A stretch of DNA of 64,000 nt, from assembly GCF_000002235.5 (NCBI RefSeq), contig NW_022145615.1, positions 15,672,712-15,736,711 on the forward strand, given 5' to 3'. Origin of the DNA: Strongylocentrotus purpuratus. Taxonomy: Eukaryota > Echinodermata > Echinoidea > Camarodonta > Strongylocentrotidae. The notes beneath the pieces were generated by a model. It was given only the letters and a program-made list of their open reading frames with translations, ran no database searches and had not been told where the DNA came from. Numbering within the stretch: position 1 is the first letter of the stretch; the number at the start of each line of letters is the position of its first letter. Of this stretch, positions 21,614 to 33,620 are shown piece by piece. Made by a program: the position numbers and the translations under genes.

Positions 21614-23437
21614 AGGGATCTACACCAACTTGGCAAAACCTACCGGCCAAATTCCATATTTCACAGGATGCATATCCGGTGCATTTCATTTTGACGATTA
21701 GGTCTAGGCTTAACTACTTCGGTTCCACTTACCTACTTGACGTTCTGCTTAGGGTTAGTCTAGCAGCAAAGAAAAAAGCTTGGCACTCCGCCTAGATTAT
21801 AGGCTACTCCCGGGGAGACTTTTCTTTTTCTTTACTTCTTTTTTGTTCTCTCTCTCTCTCTCTCTTTTCTTTTTTTTTTTTCTTTTCTCTCTTCTCTTTT
21901 CTTTTCTCTTCTCCTTTCTTTTCTCTTCTCCCTTTTTATATCTCTTCTTCTTTTTGTCCCCTCTTCTTTTTTTTCTCCCCCGCCACTGCATTGTCAGAAA
22001 AATATTCATTGTAGAATCTAGTTTAGGGCCTAACAGTTAGACCTAGACCCCTATGTTATTATTTTTATCGAAAAAATGTACCGGTATACTTACATGAATG
22101 CAAAAGAAAAGAAAAGAAAAATATGTGAGCCAGAGAAAAAGAAACAGCGCCATCTAATAATAGGGTCTAATCATTGATGATGAAGTCGCCCTGACCTACA
22201 GATTATAGACTACAATGTATTACGTATTAAATACTACAAAAGAGACAAAGAAGGCACTTACCGATATCTTTATGCTCGGATGTACTCTCAAGTCGTGTAT
22301 CAGTGTCAGTGTCTTGTTCTCCGTCTGTCTTGCCAGTGGACGAAGACCAATGGCGCCCTCTTGTGTTAGGAGCTTATATAAGCTAGCTTGTAAGGAGGGT
22401 GGGGGCAATTCCTACTACAACGAATTACTCGAAGAACTGTGGACTTTTCAGATGAAACAAACCCGACACCAATAACAACAACAAGCCAAAGTGCGCGACG
22501 GGCATTGGGGCGACGGTGCGCGAGTCGTATAGCTCGCGTAGCTCAGCAGACGGGCCAGGATCAACAACATGTAAACATAAATAATTTCTTCAGGTTTTGA
22601 GCTGTTTTACTACTAGGTACTAGACTAGAGTCTAGAATCTATGCCTGGGCAGATTGTTGACGCAGGTAATTTATTGTAGCATTCTCACTCATATTCATGT
22701 GACATTCGGGAGCTTCGTTGTCGACGTCGGCGTCGGAGCTTCCTGGATCGAGTTACCATAGTTTTATATTCGTGAAGATTTCCTTTTGCGACAGCTACCC
22801 AAATTCACATAGATCTAGGCTATCTCTGATATAGACTAGGTGCATTGTCCTGGCTGTGTATAAAAGCTGTGCTATTGAGTATTGACGTGATTCTCAACAT
22901 ATCAAACACCACTGTAATAATGACAAAACTCAACTGATTTCACTCAAGATCGGTACCGTACTTAGTTTAGTGACAATTTCGGCTTGCCACATTTTAGAAC
23001 GAACGAAAGGCACCCCACTTCTAGACTAAATGTTATTTCAATTTACAACATGATTAAAGAGCTTTAAATTAGACTATTTTCCTTCATCAAAATATCAAGG
23101 GTAGGTCTAGGTCTAGATCTAGGTCTAGTCTAAACCATTATGTTGTGGATATATTTTGACAATTAAATTAATGCTTATTAATATTACTATTAGTATTACG
23201 ATTTAATTGTAATATCCTTATGACCTTATCAACATTTTAGTCTTGTGTGTGGGACTTTCTTAACTTGCTCAGTCTTCATTGGGTCATATTTCCACATTCG
23301 TTTCTGATCGAACGCACTCGGTACCACGAAGCGTCATTCCATTCTTGCAGCCTCATTTTTAGAGCGATAAAATGCACATAGACTACCATCAACTGAAACG
23401 ATATCCATTTACTTCTAAAGCATATTTATTTAAATTG
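21614..23437. other. Gene-free stretch
   Basis: Contains a CT-rich tract (21,825-21,980), many TCTAG/AGGCCT words (for example 23,100-23,130) and, at 22,873-22,985, a repeat seen again at 44,045-44,137. A plus-strand frame near 22,330-22,475 (RRPMAPSCVRSLYKLACKEG) follows an acceptor-like CTTGCCAG, but I cannot place it in a family. Confidence 0.5.
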
Positions 23438-24035
23438 AATCTTGAATCTTGAATCTTGAATTTGTTGCACCCAAAAAGCTACGTTGACAGCTGTCCAGGG
23501 TGGAATAGTGGTAGTGTGTGAGTGCGTGATGCGTGCAAGTAAAAGAAGCCAGACATTGTGCAGAAGAAGACATGTAAACTGGAGAGTACGAAGAAGTAGG
23601 GTGCATCTGGTGAGAACATTAATGTCGGCTTCATGGCTTCCCTCCCTACAGGGCCCTGGTGGGCATGCCCATCATGGCTATGATGGACGGGACTGCGGAG
23701 GTCTGAAAACCAGCAATCGAGCTAGATGTTACAGCTACTGCTGGGAGTCTGTTCCATATGGGAATAACTCGGGGGAAAAAACTGTACTTATAGCAGTCCA
23801 CTCTGCAGGGAAGCTGGTGAAAAATAAATGGGTGTGTGGTGTGTCCACGTAGCTCTCTCTGGTGCAAGACTGGGTGAATACCAGGTGTAAGTGGGATGTT
23901 CACCATGTTCTTGTGGATTTTGAAGAACATTCCACACTGGGCAAAGATTCTTCGTTGTTCAAGAGTATTCCAGGCCAGTAGAGAAATCATGTCTGAGACG
24001 CTCGATGTCCTTCTAAAGTCTTGGGTGAATTGAAA
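23438..24035 (-). mobile_element. LINE 3' fragment
   Basis: Minus-strand C-terminal part of a reverse transcriptase ORF: RRTSSVSDMISLLAWNTLEQRR, FFKIHKNMVNIPL, YKYSFFPRVIPIWNRLP. These words are typical of jockey/CR1-type LINEs. The 3' end carries (ATTCAAG)n repeats, a normal LINE tail. It is 5'-truncated. Confidence 0.8.
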
Positions 24036-25979
24036 TAGACTAGTCTATAAGTTTGTGAATTGCATATTTTTTTATTTTTTTTTATTTCAAAATATCAGTG
24101 GGAAATTTAATTTTGAAAAACCTGAAAATCGAATTTCCAAACCCGGGTTTCGGCGCCACGGGCGGGGAACCGTTTTGACTCGGGCCTATTCTATTTCTAA
24201 AGAGAACCTGAACCACAAGGCAGTGGTTACAACCAAGCATGGCAATAACAATTAACATTTATTAAAAGAATGAGGCGATTACAATTACTCTTATGATACT
24301 AATCTAATTGAACCCTCCAAATTTAAGTACTTTATTGGGGTTTTTCGGCCACTTAAGACAAAATCCTATTTTTGGACTCTTTACTTCCTATCATTTCTTG
24401 TTCAAATCATGAAGCAAATATTATTATTATTGAAACAAAAAAAGAATCCCAGAAAAAAATCACGAATTGCCATGACAATATTCATTTCAATTTTCACTGT
24501 TTCGGAACCAGTTATCGACCTAGCGAGGCAGTTTTCGACCGCATGTACAAAGTCAATAGGAAGCATGCGCGCTGCGCGTTTCCACGGAGCAGGTATCCCA
24601 CGCCGGAGCTCCCCGGTGCTCGCCAAGTCGAAAACTAGCACTGCTGTGATCGGATTTGGAATCTGAATTAAACAGAGATAGTGTGTGTGCGTTGCGGTGT
24701 CCGGCTGCATTGATTTAATACATGCAATGAGATACTTTTGAGCTTGCGACTCGCACAAAATCGGGCTCTAAATCTGAAAAATACTTGAAATAAAGCTCAT
24801 TTTATGGTACCCATATGTCTTACAGACACGCGTAAGATACTTGATTTTTCAGATTCGGGTACAGGATTGCCGATTACATCGCTAAAATATGATATTTTAG
24901 GATATATTTTCCATTGCAAATGTGGTTCTTCAGTGACTCTGGCATGGTATGGTACATGTGGGATATGTGAAATGCTATCATGCAATGTATTTTAAAGGGC
25001 TTTTACCATGCATCCAACGGATCGGCCGAAAACTGGAGATAGTCGATTACCCCCTCCTTTACTCTACATGTATGTCTATTCAGTGCTGTGATAAAAACAC
25101 TGATTATAGTAGAGAACAAAGATTTTTTTCTAGAAATAAGTGCAAAAATATTAAGGAGATTAAGAGCAGATCGGATTACCTTACGATATCAAATTAATTT
25201 GATTAATAAATTGAGTAACTGATTATAATATATTATGAATCAATTGATTCAGTTGATCCAGTTCGATGGCACTAACACGACACTACTAGACAGAAATCCT
25301 AACAATAATTACAGAGCTTTGTCTTGTTGCTCTGTTTGCCAGCAATTTGAGGATATGGAATCCCACGGCACATTACTCACAAGAGCTCTAACAATCCAAG
25401 TTTAAACAAAACTATGATAAGTAATTTTGTGCCTGTACCACCCACCTGATCAATCTACAAACAATTATTATATAACAAAGAACAACAACAAAGTCGAAAC
25501 ATCAACATTCACATTCAAGAAAAGGATATGTGCACTTGGCTGAAAGAGAAGTAGACAATCTACAGTCTCCTATTATGACGTCACACTCGGCTGAGATGAA
25601 AAGTGCGCACTGTACTGTTGTTGTGCGTATATTGATACTGCGTTGCAGGTGCTTCTCCGCGTCATCAGTCAAAACAAAAACCCAGGAATACGCGAAGAAG
25701 CGCAAATTTGAAAATAAAGTCCTATAAATAGTAAAAAGTTTTGGAATGTTTTGTTATAAAATTAGGTCCATCGATGATATAAAATTCCAGATTTTCTCAA
25801 GATCGCCTTCCCAGTGCTGTTATCCACAGTCCGATATAAATTTAATTCTTTTTGTGCGCCCTAACCCGAGTTACGCCTGAAAGTTCGGGAGCCCACAGAA
25901 AACACGTCCTCCCCTCCCAACCGTTTATAAGTGTACGTACATTAGTAAAGGTCAATAAATCAGTGCATGCGTGGATGTC
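24036..25979. other. Gene-free AT-rich stretch
   Basis: I see no convincing exon, element end or long repeat here. A local CG-rich patch (24,540-24,640) has open frames on both strands without recognisable content. Confidence 0.4.
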
Positions 25980-26165
25980 GGACTATGCTATAACAAAGTG
26001 ATTGTCTGACCAAAAAGAAACCAAGCTGTGTTTAAATGAGTTGATGCTGGTAGCAGTTACTAGAGACACTGGTAAACTGTTCCAAGACTGGATGACCCGA
26101 TTGCTAAAAAAGTTACTCCTGACATTCAAATGCTGCCTATTATTTAGTGCAGTGCTAGAGGTCAA
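25980..26165 (-). mobile_element. LINE 3' fragment
   Basis: Minus-strand end of an RT ORF: NVRSNFFSNRVIQSWNSLP followed by TATSINSFKHSLVSFW, the last conserved block of many jockey/CR1 LINEs, then a stop. Only about 60 codons remain. Confidence 0.7.
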
Positions 26166-26248
26166 TACACATTGGCATTGACTCTCTTAGACAGAAAGAA
26201 CCGTCTGATATGGGTCATTTCTTTAATTTAACTGACATTTCGTCGCTG

Positions 26249-26329
26249 TTTTCACGAAGTGACGGTAGTGAAAAAAAATTGCATTCACCTTGCGTGGCGA
26301 TTTTCCTCACTACCGTCACTTCGTGAAAA
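26249..26329. repeat. Perfect 23-bp hairpin
   Basis: Exact inverted copies (core ACGAAGTGACGGTAGTG) surround a 35-bp loop. It could be a solo MITE or paired ends of a small element. Confidence 0.9.
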
Positions 26330-26441
26330 TAGGGACGATTTGTGCGGTCAGAGGAGCCAGATGCAATCTCAGCGACTGAAGCTTTCGGTCTATACTAATT
26401 ACTATGACTCTCTATGCTTTGCTGGAGTGCCCAAATTGAAA

Positions 26442-26482
26442 AACAATAATAATAATAATAATAATAATAATATAATAATAAT
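26442..26482. repeat. (AAT)n microsatellite
   Basis: AAT repeats with one interruption. Confidence 0.95.
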
Positions 26483-26544
26483 AGCCTAATAGTCCACTCC
26501 AAATTTTATTAAACCGAAACGGAAATTCTTTTTGCCCAATTGAT

Positions 26545-26735
26545 CGTGAGCCCGGCAGCCACTGAGCAGCGCCAGATCGACGTTGTTCTATCCCTTATTG
26601 TTGAACGCCAAACAAGGTAGCAACAACTCCCATCTTTTAACGTCTTTTGGTATGACGCGGCCGGGGTTCGAACCCACGACCTCCCGGTTGTGAGGCGGAC
26701 GCTCTACTGACTGAGCCAAACACAAGGGGTCGACT
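26545..26735 (-). mobile_element. tRNA-Val-derived SINE
   Basis: On the minus strand: TTTGGCTCAGTCAGTAGAGCGTC (A box inside), CCTCACAA anticodon loop (CAC), GGGTTCGAACCCC (perfect B box), then CATACCAAAAGACGTTAAAA, GTTGTTGCTACCTTGTTTGG and CAACAATAAGGGATAG. This body is a SINE tail I recognise from echinoderms and other marine invertebrates. The acceptor stem does not pair, so it is not a tRNA gene. Confidence 0.85.
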
Positions 26736-27013
26736 ATCTGGCGCTTGTTAAGAAATGTATCCAAAATTTGACCTGTAACTACGGCGTGGAGATGCCCTAC
26801 TAAAACATACCCAAAATGAAGTAAATATTCATTAAATGTCCAAATAAAGATCATGAGTTTAAAGTTGTTATGTTTATTACCTGTTTCGTGCCAATTTACT
26901 GTTGTTATTTTTTGAGTATTTTTCGGATAAACGTTGGATTAGTATACACTTTTTTCACAGGTTTCACGGCAAACAACGCTGCTGCACATACAAGTACATA
27001 CCGATGGTGGGTT

Positions 27014-27513
27014 NNNNNNNNNNNNNNNNNNNNNNNNNNNNNNNNNNNNNNNNNNNNNNNNNNNNNNNNNNNNNNNNNNNNNNNNNNNNNNNNNNNNNNN
27101 NNNNNNNNNNNNNNNNNNNNNNNNNNNNNNNNNNNNNNNNNNNNNNNNNNNNNNNNNNNNNNNNNNNNNNNNNNNNNNNNNNNNNNNNNNNNNNNNNNNN
27201 NNNNNNNNNNNNNNNNNNNNNNNNNNNNNNNNNNNNNNNNNNNNNNNNNNNNNNNNNNNNNNNNNNNNNNNNNNNNNNNNNNNNNNNNNNNNNNNNNNNN
27301 NNNNNNNNNNNNNNNNNNNNNNNNNNNNNNNNNNNNNNNNNNNNNNNNNNNNNNNNNNNNNNNNNNNNNNNNNNNNNNNNNNNNNNNNNNNNNNNNNNNN
27401 NNNNNNNNNNNNNNNNNNNNNNNNNNNNNNNNNNNNNNNNNNNNNNNNNNNNNNNNNNNNNNNNNNNNNNNNNNNNNNNNNNNNNNNNNNNNNNNNNNNN
27501 NNNNNNNNNNNNN
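27014..27513. other. Assembly gap of 500 N
   Basis: A round 500-N block, so a placeholder of unknown true length. It separates sequence related to 16.8-16.9 kb from the abrupt start of the right arm inside the LINE. If the arms are allelic, the missing DNA should include CCDC34 exons 1 and 2. Confidence 1.
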
Positions 27514-30197
27514 AAAATGATTTCCTTGAAGAGTTTTTTAACTCTTCTTGAGAGTGCTGCTGTAGATAATCACCATCCTATCCTTCTTGGCGACTTTAAT
27601 ATACACGTAGATGATTCTTCTGATAGGTTTGCTCAATCTTTTCTTAATGCTATAGAAGCCCTTGGGTTCCAACAGCATGTCCAGGGTCCCACGCACCACG
27701 CAGGCCATACACTCGATCTAGTTCTCAGTAGAAAATCTGAAGATATTATTTCCCACATTACTCTTTTGTCATCTCTCCCATCTGATCACTCTGCCATCCT
27801 TTCCACCATTAATCTCAAAGGGCCTAAAAACCCTAAAAGGAAGGTGAGCTTCAGAAAGCTTCGCAACATCGACTCTAACTTCTTTCGTCAGGACATCTAA
27901 CAGGAATTGACATCTTCTCCGTGTCCTTCTTGTCCTTCTGAAGCAGTTTCATTCTATAATGACAGTTTGGTTAAACTGATGGACAAGCATGCCCCTCTGA
28001 AAACTGTGACTGTTACTATCAGACCTAATACCCCTTGGTTCTCTGATGAGATTAGGGAGGCCAGGCGACATAGGCGTCGCGCTGAACGTCGCATGTTAAA
28101 GTCAGGCCTGCAGATTGACAAGGAGCTGTATCGTCAAGAATGTGAGTCATACTACATTCACATCACCTAAATCGCAATACCTGAGGAAAGAGATTGCCAA
28201 TGCTGACTCTAAACAGCTGTTTAACATCGTGAAGAAACTCTCATCTCCTATTCAGTCTTCCATTTATCCCGAACACTTCTCCAATTCTGAACTTGCCAAT
28301 CAGTTCAGTGAATACTTCAAGAAGAAAATCAGTGATATTGTGTATTCTTTTGCACCTAATGTTAATTATGTGCAGTCACACGTCCAACCTCCTGAGAACC
28401 CGCTAAATTGTAGCCCGAGTGGGTTTATGCCAGTGACTGAAGTCCAGCTTCGACGTCTAATCAAGTCTACTCCACCGAAATCTTGCAGTCTGGATCCTAT
28501 TCCAACTTGGCTGCTCAAAGATTGCCTTGATGAACTGCTTCCGGTCCTGACCTACATCATCAATGCATCATTGTCATCAGGTGTGGTTCCTCCGACATTC
28601 AAAACGTCACTCGTTGTCCCTCTGTTGAAAAAGCCTAACCTAGACTCAAATGTCCTTGGCAATTACCGCCCAATTGCCAATTTGCCATTTGTGAGCAAGG
28701 TCTTGGAAAGAATCGTGGCTAACCAACTCATGTATTACGTGGACAGTCACCATCTGCTCCCCGGAAACCAGTCCGCATACCGCAGCCTCCACTCAACAGA
28801 AACTGCATTGTTGAAAGTACTCAACGATCTACTCCTTGCTGTTGACAAGGGTGATGAGGCCGTTCTACTTCTTTTGGACTATTCCGCAGTGTTTGACACG
28901 CTTGACCACACCGTGCTGCTACATCGTCTTGAAAATGACTACTCCATCTCAGGGACTGCCCTGCAATGGATCAAGTCATATCTACAAGACCGTACACAGA
29001 AGATAATAATCAACGGGACCTGCTCAGCTCCACTTGCTTTCCACTGCGGAGTTTCTCAAGGCTCCGTCGTCGGCCCTTTGCTGTTTCTTCTTTACACTGG
29101 TCCTCTCGCAAGAACCATCACTCGTCATCAGGGTGTGAACTACGCTATGTATGCAGATGACACTCAAATTTATTTAACTATGTCACCTCGTGGTAAAGTC
29201 GATGCTGTTAATTCCCTAAAAGATTGTCTTCTTTTAGACATCAAGGTCTGGTCAGCCAATAACAGACTCCGTCTTAATGAAAAAGTCAGAACTGATCCAT
29301 TTTTCCTCACAGTTCAGGAGCACAGTGCCTCTATAAGTTCTGACAACCGACGAGGGTGTACTAAAGACCTCTGAATATGTTAGAGACCTGGGCATCACAT
29401 TGGACAAAGACCTTACTCTTCAAAAGCACATCAAAAACGTCTGCAAATCTGCATCTTGGGGCATCTACAAAATTGGAAAGATCAGGCGACTGTTTGACAA
29501 AGCCTCCACTGAAAGACTTGTCCACGCCTTCGTCTCTTCCCATCTGGACTATTGCAACTCCCTCCTTGCCGGCCTCCCAATTTCTCATATATCTCCTCTC
29601 CAGCGCATCCAAAATTCAGCAGCTAGATTGATCACATTAAGTAGGAAATATGACCATATATCACCCGTTCTTCGCTCACTTCATTGGCTACCGGTCCATT
29701 CTCGCATTACTTTCAAAATCCTACTTCTTTTGTACAAAATAACACATAACCTTGCCCCTAAATATCTTCTTGACCTAGTCTCCCTTCGATCCTCCTCTTC
29801 TGCCAGATCCCTCCGTTCATCTTCCTCCATGCAATTAATTCACGGCCCACGAACAAAAACCTGTTATGGTGACCGTGCCTTTTCATCGATTGCCCCCGCC
29901 CTCTGGAAAAAACTCCCACCCCATATTCAAAATGCCCCATCCATCCAATCATTCAAAACCCTTCTCAAAACCCACCTTTTTAATCAGTTATAGTTTACTG
30001 GAGGCGCACACAAGTAGTTAACTCCATTCAACTCAATTGTATTGTATTGCATTGTATTAGTAATATTTCATTTAACTTTGTTGCTTTTAAGGTATTAAAC
30101 ATGTTGAATAATTAAAAGTTAGACAGTACCACCTGTGTGCTTAGAAACATCTGTATAAAGCGCCCTATAAATGTAATTATTATTATTATTATTATTA
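27514..30197 (+). mobile_element. CR1/L2-superfamily LINE, right-arm copy, 5' end in the gap
   Basis: Mirror of the left LINE from the middle of the endonuclease (LLGDFNIH) to the (ATT)n tail, with YADD at 29,150-29,161. The same in-frame stop and frameshifts are present, with only single-residue differences (for example HHPILL against HPPILL). Confidence 0.9.
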
Positions 30198-30844
30198 ATA
30201 TCAAAAGAAAATAGGAATAGCCAGGTTATTCCTTATGTATTTCCTTTTTTTTTAAATTTATGTATTTTATTGTTTTTGTTGTTTTATTTTAATTCTAACT
30301 TGATGCGCAAGACTCGAAAGAAAAGTCGGAAAATTTTAGCACAAGATTCTTTAGCGTTGAAAAATAATCGTAAATCATATATTCTTCATATTTAAACATT
30401 AATATTCACCACCGGTACATATATTCTTTAGACCATTAGGGATAGTAATATCAAAAGAAAATTGGAATAGCCAGGTTATTCCTTATGTATTTCCTTGTTT
30501 TTTTAAATTTTATATATTTTATTGTTTTTGTTTTATTTTAATTCTAACTTGATGCGCAAGACTCAAAAGAAAAGTCGTAAAATTTCAGCACAAGATTCTT
30601 TAGCGGTGAAAAATAATCACAAACAAATGTAGGGGGGGGGGGGGGGCTTCCAGCATTTGCCACATATTGTTTTGCTAACTTCATTTTGTTTAAAGCGTGG
30701 TATTTGATGTAAAATATTATTTAAGTTGGTGCTAGAATTTCTAGCACCCTTTATGACCACAAATTGAGAGTATATTATCTTTACCTAAGCTGTTGGTGAG
30801 GTGTCGTGATCCTTATTTTTTCACCATATTCTGAATCTTCTCTC

Positions 30845-31205
30845 CCCCCCCCCTCTCTCTCCCCCTCTCCCTTTTCCATCTCTCTCTCTCTCCTTTCTCT
30901 TCCTTCCCCCTTTCTCTCTCACTCTCTTCTCTCTCTCTCTCTCTCTCTCCCTCTCTTCCTCCTTCCCCTACTCTCCTCCCTTTCTCTCCCTTTCTCTCCC
31001 TTTCTGTCACTCTGTCTCTCTATCTTTCTCTCTCTCTCTCTCTCTCTCTCCAGCCTCTCCTACCCCTTCCCCCTCTCTCACTCTCCCTCTCTCTCTTACT
31101 CTCCCTCTCTCTCTCTCCCTCTCTCTCTTACTCTCCCTCTCCTTCCTCCCCCTTTCTCACTCTCACTTTCTCACTCTCACTCTCTTCTCTTCTTTTCTCT
31201 CTTTA
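30845..31205. repeat. CT-rich simple-repeat tract (right)
   Basis: Mirror of the left GA tract with small length differences, directly before the exon 3 acceptor. Confidence 0.95.
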
Positions 31206-31215
31206 TCGAGTATAG

Positions 31216-31425
31216 GCCAAGCTGCAGAGGGAGAAACAGCTGAAGATTGCAGAAGAGAAGAAGATGAAGGTGGAGAAAGCTAAGGTCATTGAGGTCAAGG
31301 TCAACATGTGGATTGAGGAAAGAACAACTAAGGAGCAAGAATCGAGAAAAGCCAACTGGAGGCTAGAGAAGACAAAGAAACAACTTGAAGCAGAAGAGAA
31401 TAGAAGAGTACAGGAGAAAGCAAAG
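31216..31425 (+). CDS. CCDC34: CCDC34 exon 3 (right arm)
   Basis: Plus-strand twin of exon 3 with identical splice sites (TATAG / AAAG|GTGAGT), phase 0 to 0, 70 codons, same coiled coil. It is preceded by the CT-rich tract and the LINE. Exons 1 and 2 are not seen upstream on this strand; by the left-arm layout they would fall in or beyond the gap. Confidence 0.8.
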
Positions 31426-32266
31426 GTGAGTGTTAAAGGGGAAGTCCACCCTGATATTAAGTTGCTTTTAATAAAAGCAGGAAATTGAGAGAAAAAGGTC
31501 AGTGAAAGTTTGAGCAAAAACCGACTAGAAATAAGAAAGTTATGAATTTTCAAAGTTGTCATCATTGAAACACAAATTGGCAACACTGTGACATTTCTTG
31601 CAAGCTCCTCTCCAATTTTATAAACTTTCGTTTTCTTACTGATTGGTAAGGGAAAAGATGATTCATACAGGGGTTGTATAAAAACATCTTCGAAATAATT
31701 ATATTTAGGGTGAACGTATCATTGCAAATTTTCTTACTGACAGGTGGTTATCAGCTCTAAATTGACATAGGCAAAAGGAACCAACTGTCACTGCGCATAG
31801 GGACTATCATGGTGTTAGTGATATGCGCTATACAAATAACGTTCATTATTATTATTATTACTGCTTAGGCATTGTTTGCTACATAGAGGGCGTAAGTAGC
31901 TATGAGTAGTGCAGTGGGGCTTTACGGAAAGTATAGATTTTTGAAGTTTTTAAGTACAGGGCAAATAGCAGGGGAGCTTGCAAATTTCAATGCAAAATAT
32001 GTCATAGTATTGGCTGTGTTGCCAATTTGTTTTTAACTGAGTGCAACTTCAAAAATAAATATCTTTCTCATTTCTAATCAAAATTTGATCAAATCAAGAG
32101 ACCAACCTTTGTCATCTCCCATTGAAAGATGTCACTTAAAATGAACCTTTGTGATTGTATTATCATTCTTTGTAGTCTTTAAAATAGTGTTGTTTAAATC
32201 TGTGAGATTCTGTTTTCTGCAATTGCCAGAATAAGAAATCACCTTTCATCTTCCCTTATTTTGAAG

Positions 32267-32474
32267 GAGAACTATGGAGAATGGAGGAGCAAGAAGAAGG
32301 CTGAAAAAGAGATGAAGGAGAAGAAGGAGAAGGAAGAACAAAGTGCTGAAGAAGAAGCCGAAAGGAGGAGGAAAGAAGAGGCGGAAGATGCATACCTGAA
32401 GTGGAAAGAAGAGGCCAAGACGAGACCATTTCCCCTAGCTACTCGATTTGGCTATCCTCAGGGCTCTGTCAAAG
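32267..32474 (+). CDS. CCDC34: CCDC34 exon 4 (right arm)
   Basis: Plus-strand twin of exon 4 with the same acceptor and AAAG|GTAAAC donor. The single left-over base G joins the GC at the start of exon 5 at 48,052 to give Gly, so this copy has a proper continuation in the window across a 15.6-kb intron packed with repeats. Confidence 0.85.
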
Positions 32475-33620
32475 GTAAACCAGTCAAAGTTACTGCCTTA
32501 TGCACCATTCACAAACCCAACTTAAAGGAGCATTATATAAGTGTGTGAATGGGACCACATCAAAACAATGCACATCACTTTTGTGCTGCTATACAATACA
32601 AATAATTGCCACAGCATAATCGTTTATATTATAATTTGAGTAAGGAAATCCTTTGATATTTAAAACTTTTAGGGTTTTGCACGCCTCGGGACGAAAAAAT
32701 TCCAAGTATCATTCATTCTGATTGCTGATCATTCTAAAGGTTTTCCACTTTTTAAATAAGTTGTTTGAAATCTCTAAATGAAATATGAAAACTCAAAGTA
32801 GTACCTGAAAGAGGATGGCTCTGGCATGGCAACAGATATTGCATGCCATTCCAGCCGCGATTTAGAGATTGCATATATGCGCTGCCGATCGTAGCACTAC
32901 CCGCACGCGCACGATTTTCAATAGAATTATGACGGTGGTAGCTCAGGAACCGGACGGGGAGCTGAGAGGGCCTAGGCCTAGATGGACAAATCTAGCTCTT
33001 TCATGGTCTCTTTGACATTAGATGTCATTAGATGTCAGTAATAATGTCAAAGAGACCATGACTGTTTTACAATTGCAAATAATGCATTTGCCATTCAAAA
33101 ATAAAAATGGATGGAATATGATACTTATAATTGAATATCAAACAGTATTATTTCATAAACCATAATCAATGCATTCAGTCATGTGCTGTTTCACAACAAT
33201 GTACTGGCAGTCAGGCACACACAATGTCTTGTGACTTTTGAATCAGGCCATTTTGTCTTTAATCTGTGCTCATTCAGCCATACAGTGATGAATATCTCTA
33301 ATTTGCACACAAAATGTACATAACAACTGCACCAATAGTGTGGTAAGATGACATTGTGATACATTTAAGGTACTATGCCACATTTGCAGGCCAAACCAAA
33401 TGAAATGGTTAAATTTCAACAGCATTTTAAAGATAATACTTATTAAGAACTTCCCTTCAGTGATTGCTGTTTTATTAGGTGTAATCTATTGCCTCACTCT
33501 AAACCCTGCGCATGGTTTTATTTTGATAACAAATGCAGCGATACAAAAATAAAGGAATCTGTCGCTTGTAAACAAAATAAGACGCCATTGTATATTGAGC
33601 TACACACACCGGGGTATGTT

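Noticed and set aside
16797-22475. P2X7-like domain read from WW and PSCV words near 16.8, 22.3 and 27.0 kb
   Set aside because: Frames do not join by splice phase and the diverged copy breaks the reading frame; similarity is too short.
26870-27900. 332-codon frame running through the gap
   Set aside because: It exists only because N bases are read as open; real coding starts after the gap in the LINE.
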